A stretch of DNA of 64,000 bases from Bacteroidetes bacterium SW_9_63_38 (lineage in GTDB: Bacteria; Bacteroidota; Rhodothermia; Rhodothermales; Salinibacteraceae), in assembly GCA_003022435.1 (NCBI GenBank), contig PXUA01000008.1, forward strand, positions 62,001 through 126,000, in the 5' to 3' direction. The notes beneath the pieces were generated by a model. The model was not told the DNA's origin. It made no database searches and saw nothing but the letters and a program-made list of their open reading frames with translations. The position numbers were made by a program, and so were the translations under genes. Shown here piece by piece: positions 1 through 8,102 of the stretch (positions are counted from its first letter, which is position 1; the number at the start of each line of letters is the position of its first letter).

Positions 1-18
1 AGCCGACCCAACGGTCTC

Positions 19-501
19 ATGAGTACCCGACGCGAAGCGCGCGAACATGTGATGCAGGCGCTCTATGCGCACGAGCAGTCCGGGGGAGACGCGAACCACA
101 TCGTCCACACGCTTCTCAATCCCGAGCTCGACGATGATCCTAAGACGCGGACGTTCGCGGAAGAACTGTTTCGGACGACGCTGGAGACGAAAGAGACGGT
201 AAACGAGATTATCCGCGACCACGCCGCGAACTGGGATTTGGAACGAATCACCGCGGTTGATCGCGCACTGCTTCGGATGGCGACGACCGAACTGCTGAAG
301 TTCGAAGAGATTCCCCCAAAGGTGTCCATCGACGAGGCCATCGAGATCGGCAAGCGGTACAGCACCAACGACAGCGGGCCGTTCATCAACGGCGTGCTCG
401 ACTCCGTACTGATGGACCTTCACCGTCAGGGACGGCTTGACAAATCCGGACGCGGCCTCGTAGGCATGGACACGATCCGGGAGCGTGCCCAGTCAGAGTA
501 A
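19..501 (+). CDS. nusB: Transcription antitermination factor NusB
   Basis: A 160-residue protein with the all-helical NusB fold. It starts with the typical STRREAREHVMQALYA helix and ends with the family's conserved block around residues 75-135 (AVDRALLRMATTEL, then PPKVSIDEAIEIGKRY and GPFINGVLD). NusB binds boxA RNA with S10 (NusE) and promotes antitermination on rRNA operons in the cytoplasm. Length is slightly above the usual 130-150 residues because of a short C-terminal extension. The ATG lies 18 bases into the window, so the upstream neighbour is unseen. The gene appears monocistronic, with 137 bases before the next gene. Confidence 0.95.
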   Translation: MSTRREAREHVMQALYAHEQSGGDANHIVHTLLNPELDDDPKTRTFAEELFRTTLETKETVNEIIRDHAANWDLERITAVDRALLRMATTELLKFEEIPPKVSIDEAIEIGKRYSTNDSGPFINGVLDSVLMDLHRQGRLDKSGRGLVGMDTIRERAQSE

Positions 502-638
502 TCGATTCGTTCGGTTGGAGAGATTGAGTTGCCTTTCTCTCCACAAATTTGCAACATTGTCGGAAGGGTGAGATCCCCTTCTCCTCGAATATTTGCTTCA
601 CGAAGGTACCCCACCGCCGAGAGGCGGGGCATAATGCG

Positions 639-1301
639 ATGGGCCTCATAGCAATAGGTGACATACACGGATGCGCAAAGTCGTTCGAAGCACTTCTGGA
701 CGAGATTGATCCTTCGCCCGACGATCACCTCGTTTTCGTCGGCGACTATATCGACCGGGGCCCCGATTCGAAAGGGGTGATTGACCGCCTCCTCGAACTG
801 CGTGAGGAGGTCGAGTGCACGTTTCTGCGGGGCAATCACGAGTCGTTAATGCTCGGCTATCTTGACAGCGGGGCGTTTAATCTCTGGCGTGTCAACGGCG
901 GCGTGTCGACCCTCCAGAGCTACCTCGAAAATGAACGGTCCGAAGACATCGAAATCCCCGAGCACCACGCTGAATTCGTCCGCGAGACGAAGCTCTACTA
1001 CGAAACAGACGACTTCTTCCTCGTCCACGCCGGGTTAAGGCCGGACCTGACGATTGAGGAAAACCTGGAGCAGAGCGACGATAAAGTGTTCATGTGGGAG
1101 CGGGATCACCTGGACTCCGAGTCGCTTGCGTGGGAAAAGACCGTCGTTTGCGGACACACCCCCCAGCCCGAACCGATTGATCGGGAGAAGCTCATCCTCA
1201 TCGACACGGGATGTTGCTACCACATGCAGCCGGGCATGGGCCGGTTGACCGCCGTGCGGCTTCCGGAGCGAGAGTTCATGGACGTGGAGTACATGGACTG
1301 A
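639..1301 (+). CDS. Serine/threonine-type metallophosphatase (PP2A/ApaH-like)
   Basis: A 220-residue calcineurin-like phosphatase. The metal-binding motifs are all visible: GDIHGC near residue 7, GDYIDRGPDS near residue 35, RGNHE near residue 64, a later His in VHAG near residue 128, and GHTP near residue 171. These motifs define the bacterial PrpA/PrpE and ApaH-like phosphatases, which act on phosphoproteins or dinucleoside polyphosphates; the substrate cannot be told from sequence. The start chosen is the ATG immediately before GLIAIGDIHG. An upstream in-frame ATG at 549 would add 30 residues with no family resemblance. A small GC-rich hairpin precedes the start. Confidence 0.9.
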   Translation: MGLIAIGDIHGCAKSFEALLDEIDPSPDDHLVFVGDYIDRGPDSKGVIDRLLELREEVECTFLRGNHESLMLGYLDSGAFNLWRVNGGVSTLQSYLENERSEDIEIPEHHAEFVRETKLYYETDDFFLVHAGLRPDLTIEENLEQSDDKVFMWERDHLDSESLAWEKTVVCGHTPQPEPIDREKLILIDTGCCYHMQPGMGRLTAVRLPEREFMDVEYMD

Positions 1302-1706
1302 GGTGGGTCCGTGAGTGCATCACCAATACGAGAATAAGTCTCTGAAGACTCTGCTTTGCTTGCGGCTGTCCACGGTCCCGGGAATCCAGGATTCCCAGGA
1401 TTTAGAATCTCCAGCAATCTGGGATCCCCGAGCCATAGCGGAGAATTGGTGGCGTACTTTCTTACGGATCGGTGGTCTCGACTACTGTCGAGGTGAGGCG
1501 TGTGTGAGTACGGCCGCATCATCAACCCATAGATGAACGCACCGGTGGCATCGGTGTGGAGGGCGAGACGGGAAGACATCATTCACAGATACGAGCGGCC
1601 TTACGCAACACGCATCCCGAGGGCCGTCGGATCCCACTCACATGTATTGTAGGTAGGGCCGCCCTCCTTCGTTTTTATCCGCATCCATCCAGCATGCACG
1701 ATCTCT
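1302..1706. other. Intergenic region without recognisable gene
   Basis: About 400 bases between the phosphatase stop and the first ychF start. I see no convincing coding frame, RNA gene or strong terminator. The stretch around 1380-1430 has imperfect internal repetition of GGAT/CCCAGGATT-type words. It presumably contains the ychF promoter. Confidence 0.5.
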
Positions 1707-2834
1707 ATGTCTCTGCAGTGCGGTCTCGTTGGGCTTCCCAACGTAGGCAAGTCCACCATCTTCAACGCGCTGAGCAATGCCGGCGCGGAGTCTGGGAACT
1801 ATCCCTTTTGCACCATCGAGCCGAACGTGGGCGTCGTGCCGGTCCCGGACGACCGCCTCGACCGTCTCGCAGAATTGGCCGATGCCGATGACACCACGCC
1901 GGCGACCATTGAGTTCGTGGACATCGCGGGGCTTGTCGAAGGCGCGTCGGAAGGAGAGGGACTGGGCAACCAGTTTCTCGGCAATATCCGCGAGGTGGAT
2001 CTCATCGTGCACGTGGTGCGCTGCTTCGAGGACGACGACGTGGGGCACGTCTCCGGCTCGGTCGATCCGGCGCGAGACATCGATGTGATCAACACCGAGC
2101 TTTTGCTGAAGGACCTGGAGACGGTGGAAAGGCGCATTGAGCCCCACCGGAAAGCCGCGAACAGTGGCGACCCGGAGGCGCAGGAGAAGCTGGCTACGTT
2201 TGAGGCTCTGCACGACCACCTGTCGGACGGGCATTGGGCCCGTACCTTCGAGGTCCCCGCGAAGGGGAGCGACCGCTCCATCATCGACGAGCTGTTTCTG
2301 CTCACGGACAAACCGGTGCTGTATGTCGCCAACGTGGCGGAGAGCGACCTGCCGGAGAGCCTGCCCCAGACTGGATCTGGAGGCAATGCTCATGTGGAAC
2401 GGGTCCGCGCCGTTGCGGACGACGAAGACGCCGAAATGGTTGTCATCTCGGCCGACGTGGAGTCGCAGATCGTGGCATTCGACGACCCCGACGACAGGCA
2501 GCTCTTCCTGGAGGACCTTGGGTTGGAGCGGCCGGGGCTGGAACGCCTGATCCGCGCCGCGTACGACCAGCTGGGGCTGATTACCTTCTTCACCGCCGGG
2601 CCGTCGGAGACTCGGGCCTGGACGATCGAGAAGGGCACGCGCGCCCCGGAGGCCGGAGGCACGATTCACTCCGACTTCGAGAAGGGATTTATTCGGGCCG
2701 AAACAGTTGACTTCTCCGACTACGACCGACTCGGCTCCGAGGCTGCGGCGCGGGAGGCCGGGGTGATGCGGGCCGAGGGCAAAGACTACGTCGTTGAAGA
2801 CGGCAACGTCCTGTTTTTTAAGTTCAATGTGTAA
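1707..2834 (+). CDS. ychF: YchF/OLA1-family P-loop ATPase, copy 1
   Basis: A 375-residue Obg-superfamily ATPase. The P-loop GLPNVGKST is at residues 9-17, followed by the G3 motif DIAGLVEGAS. NVAE at the G4 position is the YchF/OLA1 hallmark that favours ATP over GTP. The C-terminal TGS-like domain ends with EGKDYVVEDGNVLFFKFNV. YchF binds ribosomes and tRNA and influences translation fidelity and stress responses. This copy is about ten residues longer than the canonical 363-365 because of an insertion just after the NVAE motif (PESLPQTGSGG). A second, canonical-length copy begins 56 bases downstream on the same strand, so this looks like a tandem duplication. This copy appears to be the more diverged one. 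Confidence 0.95.
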   Translation: MSLQCGLVGLPNVGKSTIFNALSNAGAESGNYPFCTIEPNVGVVPVPDDRLDRLAELADADDTTPATIEFVDIAGLVEGASEGEGLGNQFLGNIREVDLIVHVVRCFEDDDVGHVSGSVDPARDIDVINTELLLKDLETVERRIEPHRKAANSGDPEAQEKLATFEALHDHLSDGHWARTFEVPAKGSDRSIIDELFLLTDKPVLYVANVAESDLPESLPQTGSGGNAHVERVRAVADDEDAEMVVISADVESQIVAFDDPDDRQLFLEDLGLERPGLERLIRAAYDQLGLITFFTAGPSETRAWTIEKGTRAPEAGGTIHSDFEKGFIRAETVDFSDYDRLGSEAAAREAGVMRAEGKDYVVEDGNVLFFKFNV

Positions 2835-2890
2835 GGAAAGAGTCGCCGAGGGAAGGTTGTCATCGTCTCACAATCCTCCATCAGGGTGCC

Positions 2891-3985
2891 ATGTCCCTCC
2901 AGTGCGGACTTGTCGGGCTGCCCAACGTCGGCAAGTCCACGATTTTCAACGCCTTGAGTGACGCTGGCGTTGACGCCGAGAACTATCCCTTCTGTACGGT
3001 GGACGCCAATGTGGGCGTCGTGCCAGTGCCGGACGAGCGCCTGGAGCGCGTGCAGGAGTTGGCAGGGTCCCCCAAGGCCGTGCCCACGACAATCGAGTTC
3101 GTCGACATCGCGGGGCTTGTGGAAGGCGCCTCCGAGGGGGAGGGGCTGGGCAATCAGTTCCTCGCCAACATCCGCGAGGTTGATGCCATCATCCATGTCG
3201 TGCGGTGCTTTGAAGACGAGAGCGTGGCGCACGTAAACGGGTCGGTCGACCCGGTGCGGGACATCGAAACGATCAACACGGAGCTGTTGCTAAAGGATCT
3301 GGAAACGGTCGAAAAGCGGATCGAGACGCTGAAGCCGGCCGCCAAGAAGGGCGATGAGGAGGCTGCCGAGACCCTGCCGCTCTACGAACAGCTTTACGAA
3401 CACCTGAGCGACGGACAGTGGGCGCGGGACTTCGAGGTCTCCAACGATCACCGCCCGCTCGTTGACGAGCTCTTTCTGCTGACCGACAAGCCGGTGCTCT
3501 ATGTGGCCAACGTGGCCGAGGACGATTTACCCACCGGAAACGCGTATGTGGACGATCTCCGGGCGCGGGCCGAGGAAGAAAACACGGAGGTCGTGCTGAT
3601 CTCGGCTGAGGCCGAGGCACAGGTCGCGGAGCTGGAGCCGCAGGAACGGGTCCTTTTTCTGGATGACATGGGCGTGGAGCAGTCGGGACTGGAACGGCTC
3701 ATCCACGCGGCGTACGACGTGCTGGATCTCATCACCTTCTTTACGGCCGACGAGAAGGGGGCCTACGCCTGGACGATTGAGCGGGGCACTCAGGCCCCGG
3801 AAGCGGCCGGTGAGATCCACACCGACTTCAAGCAGGGCTTCATCAAGGCCGAGACCATCCACTTCTCCGACTTCAACGAGGCCGGCTCCGAAAAGGCCGC
3901 CCGGAACGCGGGGCTCATCCGAACGGAAGGCAAAGACTACGTTGTGGAGGACGGAGACGTCATGGAGTTTCGATTCAACGTATAG
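2891..3985 (+). CDS. ychF: YchF/OLA1-family P-loop ATPase, copy 2
   Basis: A 364-residue protein of canonical YchF length that closely resembles the gene just upstream along its whole length. It has the same GLPNVGKST P-loop at residues 9-17, DIAGLVEGASEGEGLG, the NVAE nucleotide-specificity motif, and the C-terminal TGS-like end EGKDYVVEDGDVMEFRFNV. The role is that of YchF, a ribosome-associated ATPase. The separation from copy 1 is only 56 bases, so the two are probably co-transcribed. Bacteria normally carry a single ychF; which copy does the housekeeping job is not known, though length favours this one. Confidence 0.95.
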   Translation: MSLQCGLVGLPNVGKSTIFNALSDAGVDAENYPFCTVDANVGVVPVPDERLERVQELAGSPKAVPTTIEFVDIAGLVEGASEGEGLGNQFLANIREVDAIIHVVRCFEDESVAHVNGSVDPVRDIETINTELLLKDLETVEKRIETLKPAAKKGDEEAAETLPLYEQLYEHLSDGQWARDFEVSNDHRPLVDELFLLTDKPVLYVANVAEDDLPTGNAYVDDLRARAEEENTEVVLISAEAEAQVAELEPQERVLFLDDMGVEQSGLERLIHAAYDVLDLITFFTADEKGAYAWTIERGTQAPEAAGEIHTDFKQGFIKAETIHFSDFNEAGSEKAARNAGLIRTEGKDYVVEDGDVMEFRFNV

Positions 3986-4087
3986 ATCCGCGCGTGCAAG
4001 GCGGAAAGGACGGAGCAGACCCCGCTGCTCCGTGGGCGCGCTGCGTGTATGTTCCAGCTTTCTTCTGTTTAGTCCCCTGCCGCGACC

Positions 4088-4954
4088 ATGACACGCTTTC
4101 GCTCCGGGTTTCTCGCGGTCGTCGTTGTGGTCGGCGTCCTCGTTGCCGGAACGCTCGTCGGGCCGCGAGCCGTGCCGACGGACTTCTTCGCCCGGATGTC
4201 CGGGACCGCAACAGCGGATTCGGACGCACTGGCAGATTCGATTGCGCAGCGTCTCCGCCGGGCCCACGGTGCCGACGCGTTAGCCTCGGCCCCCTACCTC
4301 CGCCTCACCTTTGCCCTCGACACACCGGACGGCACACGGGTGATTGGGCGCCACCTTTGGGACCGCACCACCGGCCGGTACCGCGTCGAGTGGCAGAAGG
4401 CCCCCGACTCGGTGTACGTGGCCCTTATCAACGTGCGGAAGGGGACCGACAGCCTGCCGGAGGGCACCGTCTATCGGAACGGCACAGCGCTCACCGGAGA
4501 CGCCGAGACCGAGGCCCGCCGTACAGCCTACCAGCGGTTCATCAACGACATGTACTGGCTCCTCGCGCCGCTGAAGGTCGCCGATCCCGGCGTGAATCGG
4601 ACGTACTTGCCGGATTCCTCCACCGCGACGCACGACGTGCTCCACCTCACCTTCGGCGACGTGGGCCTTACGCCGGATGACGAGTACTGGTTGTACATCT
4701 CTAAGGGGACGGGACGGCTCGATCGATGGGCATTCCACCTGCAGGGGATGGACGACGACGCGCCGCCGCAGGTGTACGACTGGACTGAGGACACGACGCT
4801 CACGGCGCCCGAAGGCCCGGTGGCACTATCTACCCGAAAGGCGGCCGTGAATGGATCTCAGGCGATTCTGACAACCGACCTCGCACTGCCGTCGCAGCCG
4901 CCGGACGGGGCCTTTTCGACGCCGACTCCCCTGCTGGACCGTCCGGAAAACTGA
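4088..4954 (+). CDS. Exported protein of unknown function, possibly LolA-like fold
   Basis: A 288-residue protein with an N-terminal hydrophobic segment (residues 8-25, FLAVVVVVGVLVAGTLVG) that acts as a signal peptide or anchor. No lipobox is evident. The mature part (YLRLTFALDTPDGTRVIGRHLWDR, then an RYRVEWQ strand) resembles Bacteroidota periplasmic proteins with a LolA-like half-barrel, but I see no diagnostic motif. It ends 36 bases before a LolC/E-type permease, so a role in lipoprotein or envelope handling is a reasonable guess from context only. Function unassigned. Confidence 0.75.
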   Translation: MTRFRSGFLAVVVVVGVLVAGTLVGPRAVPTDFFARMSGTATADSDALADSIAQRLRRAHGADALASAPYLRLTFALDTPDGTRVIGRHLWDRTTGRYRVEWQKAPDSVYVALINVRKGTDSLPEGTVYRNGTALTGDAETEARRTAYQRFINDMYWLLAPLKVADPGVNRTYLPDSSTATHDVLHLTFGDVGLTPDDEYWLYISKGTGRLDRWAFHLQGMDDDAPPQVYDWTEDTTLTAPEGPVALSTRKAAVNGSQAILTTDLALPSQPPDGAFSTPTPLLDRPEN

Positions 4955-4990
4955 CACTCACGACACCCTGGGGACAACCCGCGGAGGACC

Positions 4991-6247
4991 GTGGACTACC
5001 GATTTCAAATTGCCCGCCGATACCTCGCGAGTCGTCGGGAGGTGTCCCTCATCTCAATCATCACCGGCATCTCCATGACGGGGGTCACCCTCGGGGTGGC
5101 AGCGCTCATCGTGGTGCTCTCGGTGATGAACGGATTCTACGATTTCGTGCGTGACCTGCTTGTCTCGGTGGATCCGCATGTGCGAATTGTGGGCACGGAG
5201 GGAGAAGGCATCGCGCAGGCCGACTCCCTGGTGCGGATGGCGCGGTCGATCGACCACGTAGAGGGGGCGACCCCATACGTGACGGGAAAGGCCCTGCTCC
5301 TCCCACCTGGAAATTCGGAGCGGAGCCAGGTTGTGGAAGTCCGGGGCATTGATCCGGCTGCGATGCAGGCACAGTCGCCGGCCATGGCGGCGGGGACCTT
5401 CAACGTGGGGCGCAGTGCAGGCCAGCCAGGGATTGTCATGGACGTGTCGATTGGGCGACGTCTGGGGATCCCCCCTGCCCAGAACGGCACGTCGGACGGG
5501 ACGGTGGGCCTGCTGTCCGCGCCGGCCATCGAAAACACACTCACCCAGGTGTTTGCCAGTCCGCCGATTCAACGCTTTCAGGTCCGCGGCTTCTTCACGA
5601 TGCGGGCCGCCACGGACCGCCGGCAGGTGTTCGTGGGCCTCAGCGAGGCCCAGCGCCTTTTCCAGACCGAGGGGCGGGTGACGGGCATCGATCTGCGTCT
5701 CGACAACCTCAAACGCGCGAGCGGGGCCAAGGCAGCGCTCCAGCAGCGACTCTCGTCCGACCGCTACGCAGTGGATACGTGGTACGACCTTCAAAAGTCG
5801 CTCTACGACGTGATGCGGCTCGAAAAATGGGGGGCTTCGTTGATTCTAGGACTTATCGTCATCGTGGCTGCCTTCAACATCATCGGCTCGTTGACCATGG
5901 TCGTCATCGAGAAGCGGCAGGACGTCGGGGTGCTACAGGCGATGGGCGTGTCGAAAAAAAACATCCGGCGAATCTTTCTGCTGGAAGGGGCGCTCATCGG
6001 GGCAGTCGGGACGGGGCTCGGGCTCGTGCTGGGGCTCGGCCTTGCGGGGCTCCAGCAACGGTACGACCTGGTGCCGATGGCGCAGGGAGAGTCCTTTCTG
6101 ATCAATGCTTATCCCGTCTCCATTCAGCCGCTGGACGTGGTTCTCGTGTCCGTCGTGGCGTTCGGGTTGTGCGTGGGGGCCGCGTTGTACCCCGCTGTGC
6201 GAGCGTCGAGCATTGAGCCGGCCCGTGCCGTACAGATGGATCGATAG
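4991..6247 (+). CDS. Lipoprotein-releasing ABC transporter permease (LolC/LolE family)
   Basis: A 418-residue inner-membrane permease. The architecture is the classic one: one transmembrane helix near residues 20-45 (LISIITGISMTGVTLGVAALIVVLSVMNG region), a large periplasmic MacB-like domain, then three C-terminal helices (about residues 280-305, 330-355 and 375-400) with the FtsX-type segment. The start is a GTG after a purine-rich GCGGAGGACC stretch. In the Lol pathway this subunit works with the ATPase LolD to extract lipoproteins for LolA. LolD is not adjacent here, but the preceding gene encodes an exported protein and may be linked. LolC versus LolE cannot be distinguished; Bacteroidota usually have a single LolF-type permease. 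Confidence 0.85.
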   Translation: MDYRFQIARRYLASRREVSLISIITGISMTGVTLGVAALIVVLSVMNGFYDFVRDLLVSVDPHVRIVGTEGEGIAQADSLVRMARSIDHVEGATPYVTGKALLLPPGNSERSQVVEVRGIDPAAMQAQSPAMAAGTFNVGRSAGQPGIVMDVSIGRRLGIPPAQNGTSDGTVGLLSAPAIENTLTQVFASPPIQRFQVRGFFTMRAATDRRQVFVGLSEAQRLFQTEGRVTGIDLRLDNLKRASGAKAALQQRLSSDRYAVDTWYDLQKSLYDVMRLEKWGASLILGLIVIVAAFNIIGSLTMVVIEKRQDVGVLQAMGVSKKNIRRIFLLEGALIGAVGTGLGLVLGLGLAGLQQRYDLVPMAQGESFLINAYPVSIQPLDVVLVSVVAFGLCVGAALYPAVRASSIEPARAVQMDR

Positions 6248-6497
6248 GGCCGATGTGCTCGTGCGCTACTCTGAACATGAGAACGCGGAGGGGCGTCTGC
6301 CCGTAGATGTTGATCCGAAAGGAGCAATCCTACAATAATCGCTCTGTCTTCACGAACAACACTCGGCTGAGTCGTCTATAAACCGGCTGTTGATTTCAGG
6401 CGGACGCCGCTGCACTTCGTCGCACGCGACGTGTCGTCGGCTGCCGTTTGTAATTGCACACTGACGACCGATTCGAATCGATTCCGGAGGTGCACCC

Positions 6498-6734
6498 ATG
6501 GCCCGCAAAGACGATATCACCGGCGAGGGGCCCGTTACGGGGAATAGCGTGTCCCCGTCCAATGAGAAAACGAACCGTCGGTTTAAGCGGAACCTGCAGA
6601 AGAAGACGTTCTACATTCCGTCGCAGGACCGAAAGATCACGCTGAAGGTGTCGGCCAAGACCCTGAAGACGATCAACAAGAAGGGCATCGAGGCCGTGCT
6701 CAAGGAGGCCCGGAAACAGGGGTACGATGTGTAA
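6498..6734 (+). CDS. rpmB: 50S ribosomal protein L28
   Basis: A 78-residue basic protein with the L28 signature: [13 protein letters not shown] near the N-terminus, then [14 protein letters not shown], and a [14 protein letters not shown] block. It is part of the large ribosomal subunit. It is the first gene of a compact rpmB-rpmG-DUF4295 cluster, the order typical of Bacteroidota. No zinc-ribbon cysteines are present. Confidence 0.97.
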   Translation: MARKDDITGEGPVTGNSVSPSNEKTNRRFKRNLQKKTFYIPSQDRKITLKVSAKTLKTINKKGIEAVLKEARKQGYDV

Positions 6735-6777
6735 CGGGAGGCCACGCACAGATTTTTGGCATCAACCCTTCAGTCCA

Positions 6778-6942
6778 ATGGCAACAGGCGATCGCGTGCA
6801 GGTCATACTCGAGTGTACCGAGGAGCCGGGAACGTCGCGGTATCACACGACGAAGAACCGGAAGAACGACTCGGACCGGATCGAGATGATGAAGTACAAT
6901 CCCGTCCTTAAGAAACATACTCTTCACCGAGAGACGAAATAA
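6778..6942 (+). CDS. rpmG: 50S ribosomal protein L33
   Basis: A 54-residue L33 with the conserved core [19 protein letters not shown] and LKKYNP-like [12 protein letters not shown]. It keeps only one of the four cysteines of zinc-binding L33, so it is a zinc-free (C-minus) type. The start is the ATG of MATGDRVQ; an upstream in-frame ATG would give an unrelated 17-residue extension that overlaps the rpmB stop. It sits 43 bases after rpmB and 3 bases before the DUF4295 gene. Confidence 0.95.
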   Translation: MATGDRVQVILECTEEPGTSRYHTTKNRKNDSDRIEMMKYNPVLKKHTLHRETK

Positions 6943-6945
6943 GCC

Positions 6946-7098
6946 ATGGCGAACGGAAACAGCAGTACGGCTTCGAAGAAAATGGCGAAGGTCATCGTCG
7001 CGGAGAAGCGGGACAACGGCAGTTACGGCTTCCGCCAGAAGATCATTCCCCTCGACGATGTGGAGGAGGAGCTTGAGGCTGCGAAAGAACGGACGTAG
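6946..7098 (+). CDS. Small DUF4295-type ribosome-associated protein
   Basis: A 50-residue basic protein (starts MANGNSSTASKKMAKVIVAE and continues with SYGFRQKIIP). It starts three bases after the rpmG stop. The KMAKVIVAEKR...SYGF pattern and the position directly after rpmG match the DUF4295 family of Bacteroidota, thought to be a small ribosomal component. The gene that often follows in this phylum, ftsY, is absent; tRNA genes come next instead. Confidence 0.85.
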   Translation: MANGNSSTASKKMAKVIVAEKRDNGSYGFRQKIIPLDDVEEELEAAKERT

Positions 7099-7132
7099 CG
7101 ACTTGATGGGTCTTCCCGGACCCGGTTTGTAG

Positions 7133-7206
7133 CGGGGCGTGGCGCAGTCCGGTAGCGCACCTGTTTTGGGGACAGGTGGTCGCCGGTTCAAATCCGGCCG
7201 CCCCGA
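7133..7206 (+). tRNA. tRNA-Pro (anticodon TGG)
   Basis: A 74-nt cloverleaf. The acceptor stem CGGGGCG (7133-7139) pairs with CGCCCCG (7199-7205), with discriminator A at 7206. The anticodon stem CCTGT/ACAGG closes the loop TTTGGGG, giving anticodon TGG. The T arm contains GGTTCAAATCC. CCA is not encoded. Confidence 0.97.
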
Positions 7207-7368
7207 CTTTGCCAATTCGGAACGGCGACGTTTCGTTCTGTGCCGTTGGGGCACCTGCTCCGAGGCTGGCAGGAACGAGAGCGGTGCCGTACCGGAGATG
7301 GGGGCACACCGATGCACGGCTGCCCTTCCTCATGCGCCCGTAGCTCAGTTGGATAGAGCAGCGGACTT

Positions 7369-7772
7369 CACGGTTACATCTGCAGAGACAGTGCCTGCGG
7401 ATACAGGAGCGTCTGCACGCAACAATAGAACGTGCAGGCTGCACGGCGCTGTATCGGGGAACCCCACGCCAATTGCGAGTGGCGAATTACGAATGTCGAT
7501 TGTCCCGAAGGCAGGGGCAACCGGAGGTTCGCAAATCGAAACTCGCAGATCGAACCTGTGCGCGGGTGATCCCGAGGAAACCGGCGGTCCGCTCTGCGCG
7601 GTCGCGGGGATCCGTAGAGGCCATACGCGCCGCGCCTGAGAGGGCGAAGAGATGGTCCAGCCCCCAAACGGGCGAATGTGGAGTGAGGAATCTAAAATGC
7701 GGAGTGGAACGTCGCTCTCCCAATTCCATGATTCACAGTCGCTGTACGGCGGCGCAAGCCGTAGCGGGGACG
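7369..7772 (+). ncRNA. Group I self-splicing intron inside tRNA-Arg(TCT)
   Basis: A 404-nt insertion in the anticodon loop. The preceding exon base is U and the intron ends in G, as group I splicing requires. The P7 region is recognisable. AGAGGCCATA (7616-7625) corresponds to the R element and GCGAAGAGATGGTCC (7644-7658) to the S element; GGCCA (7619-7623) pairs with TGGTC (7653-7657). A 9-bp hairpin at 7411-7419/7431-7439 is a plausible P2. No homing endonuclease gene fits inside. The exact P1/internal guide pairing could not be fixed by eye; GAG at 7385-7387 could pair with the exon CTT. Subgroup IC3, common in bacterial tRNA introns, is likely but inferred. Confidence 0.82.
7471..7556. 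repeat. Palindromic dispersed repeat nested in the tRNA-Arg intron
   Basis: The left arm (AATTGCGAGTGGCGAATTAC onward) and right arm (GGTTCGCAAATCGAAACTCG onward) are imperfect inverted copies of each other. They match the intergenic elements at 17098-17213 and 20742-20806, which share the core TTGCGAGTGTCGAATGTCG. It lies between the intron's 5' hairpins and P7, so it would form a peripheral stem in the RNA. Confidence 0.65.
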
Positions 7773-7899
7773 CTAATCCGCAGGTCGCAGGTTCGAATCC
7801 TGCCGGGCGTACTATTCCATCACGAGCACTTGACATACTGGAACTACCCCCGAGAGGAACCTGCGTCTGAGGCCGACAATTTAAACACGTCCATTTTGC

Positions 7900-7970
7900 G
7901 GTGACGTGGCCGAGTGGTCAGGCAGAGGCCTGCAAAGCCTCCTACGGCGGTTCGAATCCGCCCGTCACCT
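7900..7970 (+). tRNA. tRNA-Cys (anticodon GCA)
   Basis: A 71-nt tRNA. The acceptor GGTGACG (7900-7906) pairs with CGTCACC (7963-7969), and the discriminator T is characteristic of tRNA-Cys. The anticodon stem GAGGC/GCCTC encloses loop CTGCAAA (GCA). The T arm contains GGTTCGAATCC. It is the last gene of the three-tRNA cluster and is followed by a terminator. Confidence 0.96.
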
Positions 7971-7976
7971 CCGTTC

Positions 7977-8010
7977 ACGCCCGCTGAGTCCCGGCTCGGT
8001 GGGCGTTTTC
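7977..8010 (+). terminator. Rho-independent terminator after tRNA-Cys
   Basis: A GC-rich stem, ACGCCCGCTGAG with CTCGGTGGGCGT, is closed by a short loop and followed by TTTTC. It begins seven bases after the tRNA-Cys 3' end. Confidence 0.75.
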
Positions 8011-8102
8011 TGTTTGAACCCCGTTGGGACGTCGGGGCGTAGTCTTCCAACAAGGGGCCCAGCAGTTTCACGACGACTGATTGCCGTTTCTCCTTCGCAG
8101 TA

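Larger units (their letters stand above)
7334..7811 (+). tRNA. tRNA-Arg (anticodon TCT), interrupted by an intron in the anticodon loop
   Basis: Two exons, 7334-7368 and 7773-7811, join into a standard 74-nt tRNA. The acceptor is GCGCCCG/CGGGCGT and the D arm TAGCTCAGTTGGATAGAGC. The anticodon stem GCGGA/TCCGC closes the loop CTTCTAA (anticodon TCT), and the T arm contains GGTTCGAATCC. The discriminator is A at 7811. The first acceptor pair is G-U. The 5' exon stops after the wobble base T34 and the 3' exon resumes with C35, so the insertion separates anticodon bases 1 and 2. The tRNA would be non-functional without splicing. Confidence 0.9.

Noticed and set aside
7369..7772. A homing endonuclease or other protein inside the tRNA intron
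   Set aside because: No open frame within the 404 bases has a LAGLIDADG, GIY-YIG or HNH motif; the frames run through the tRNA exons.
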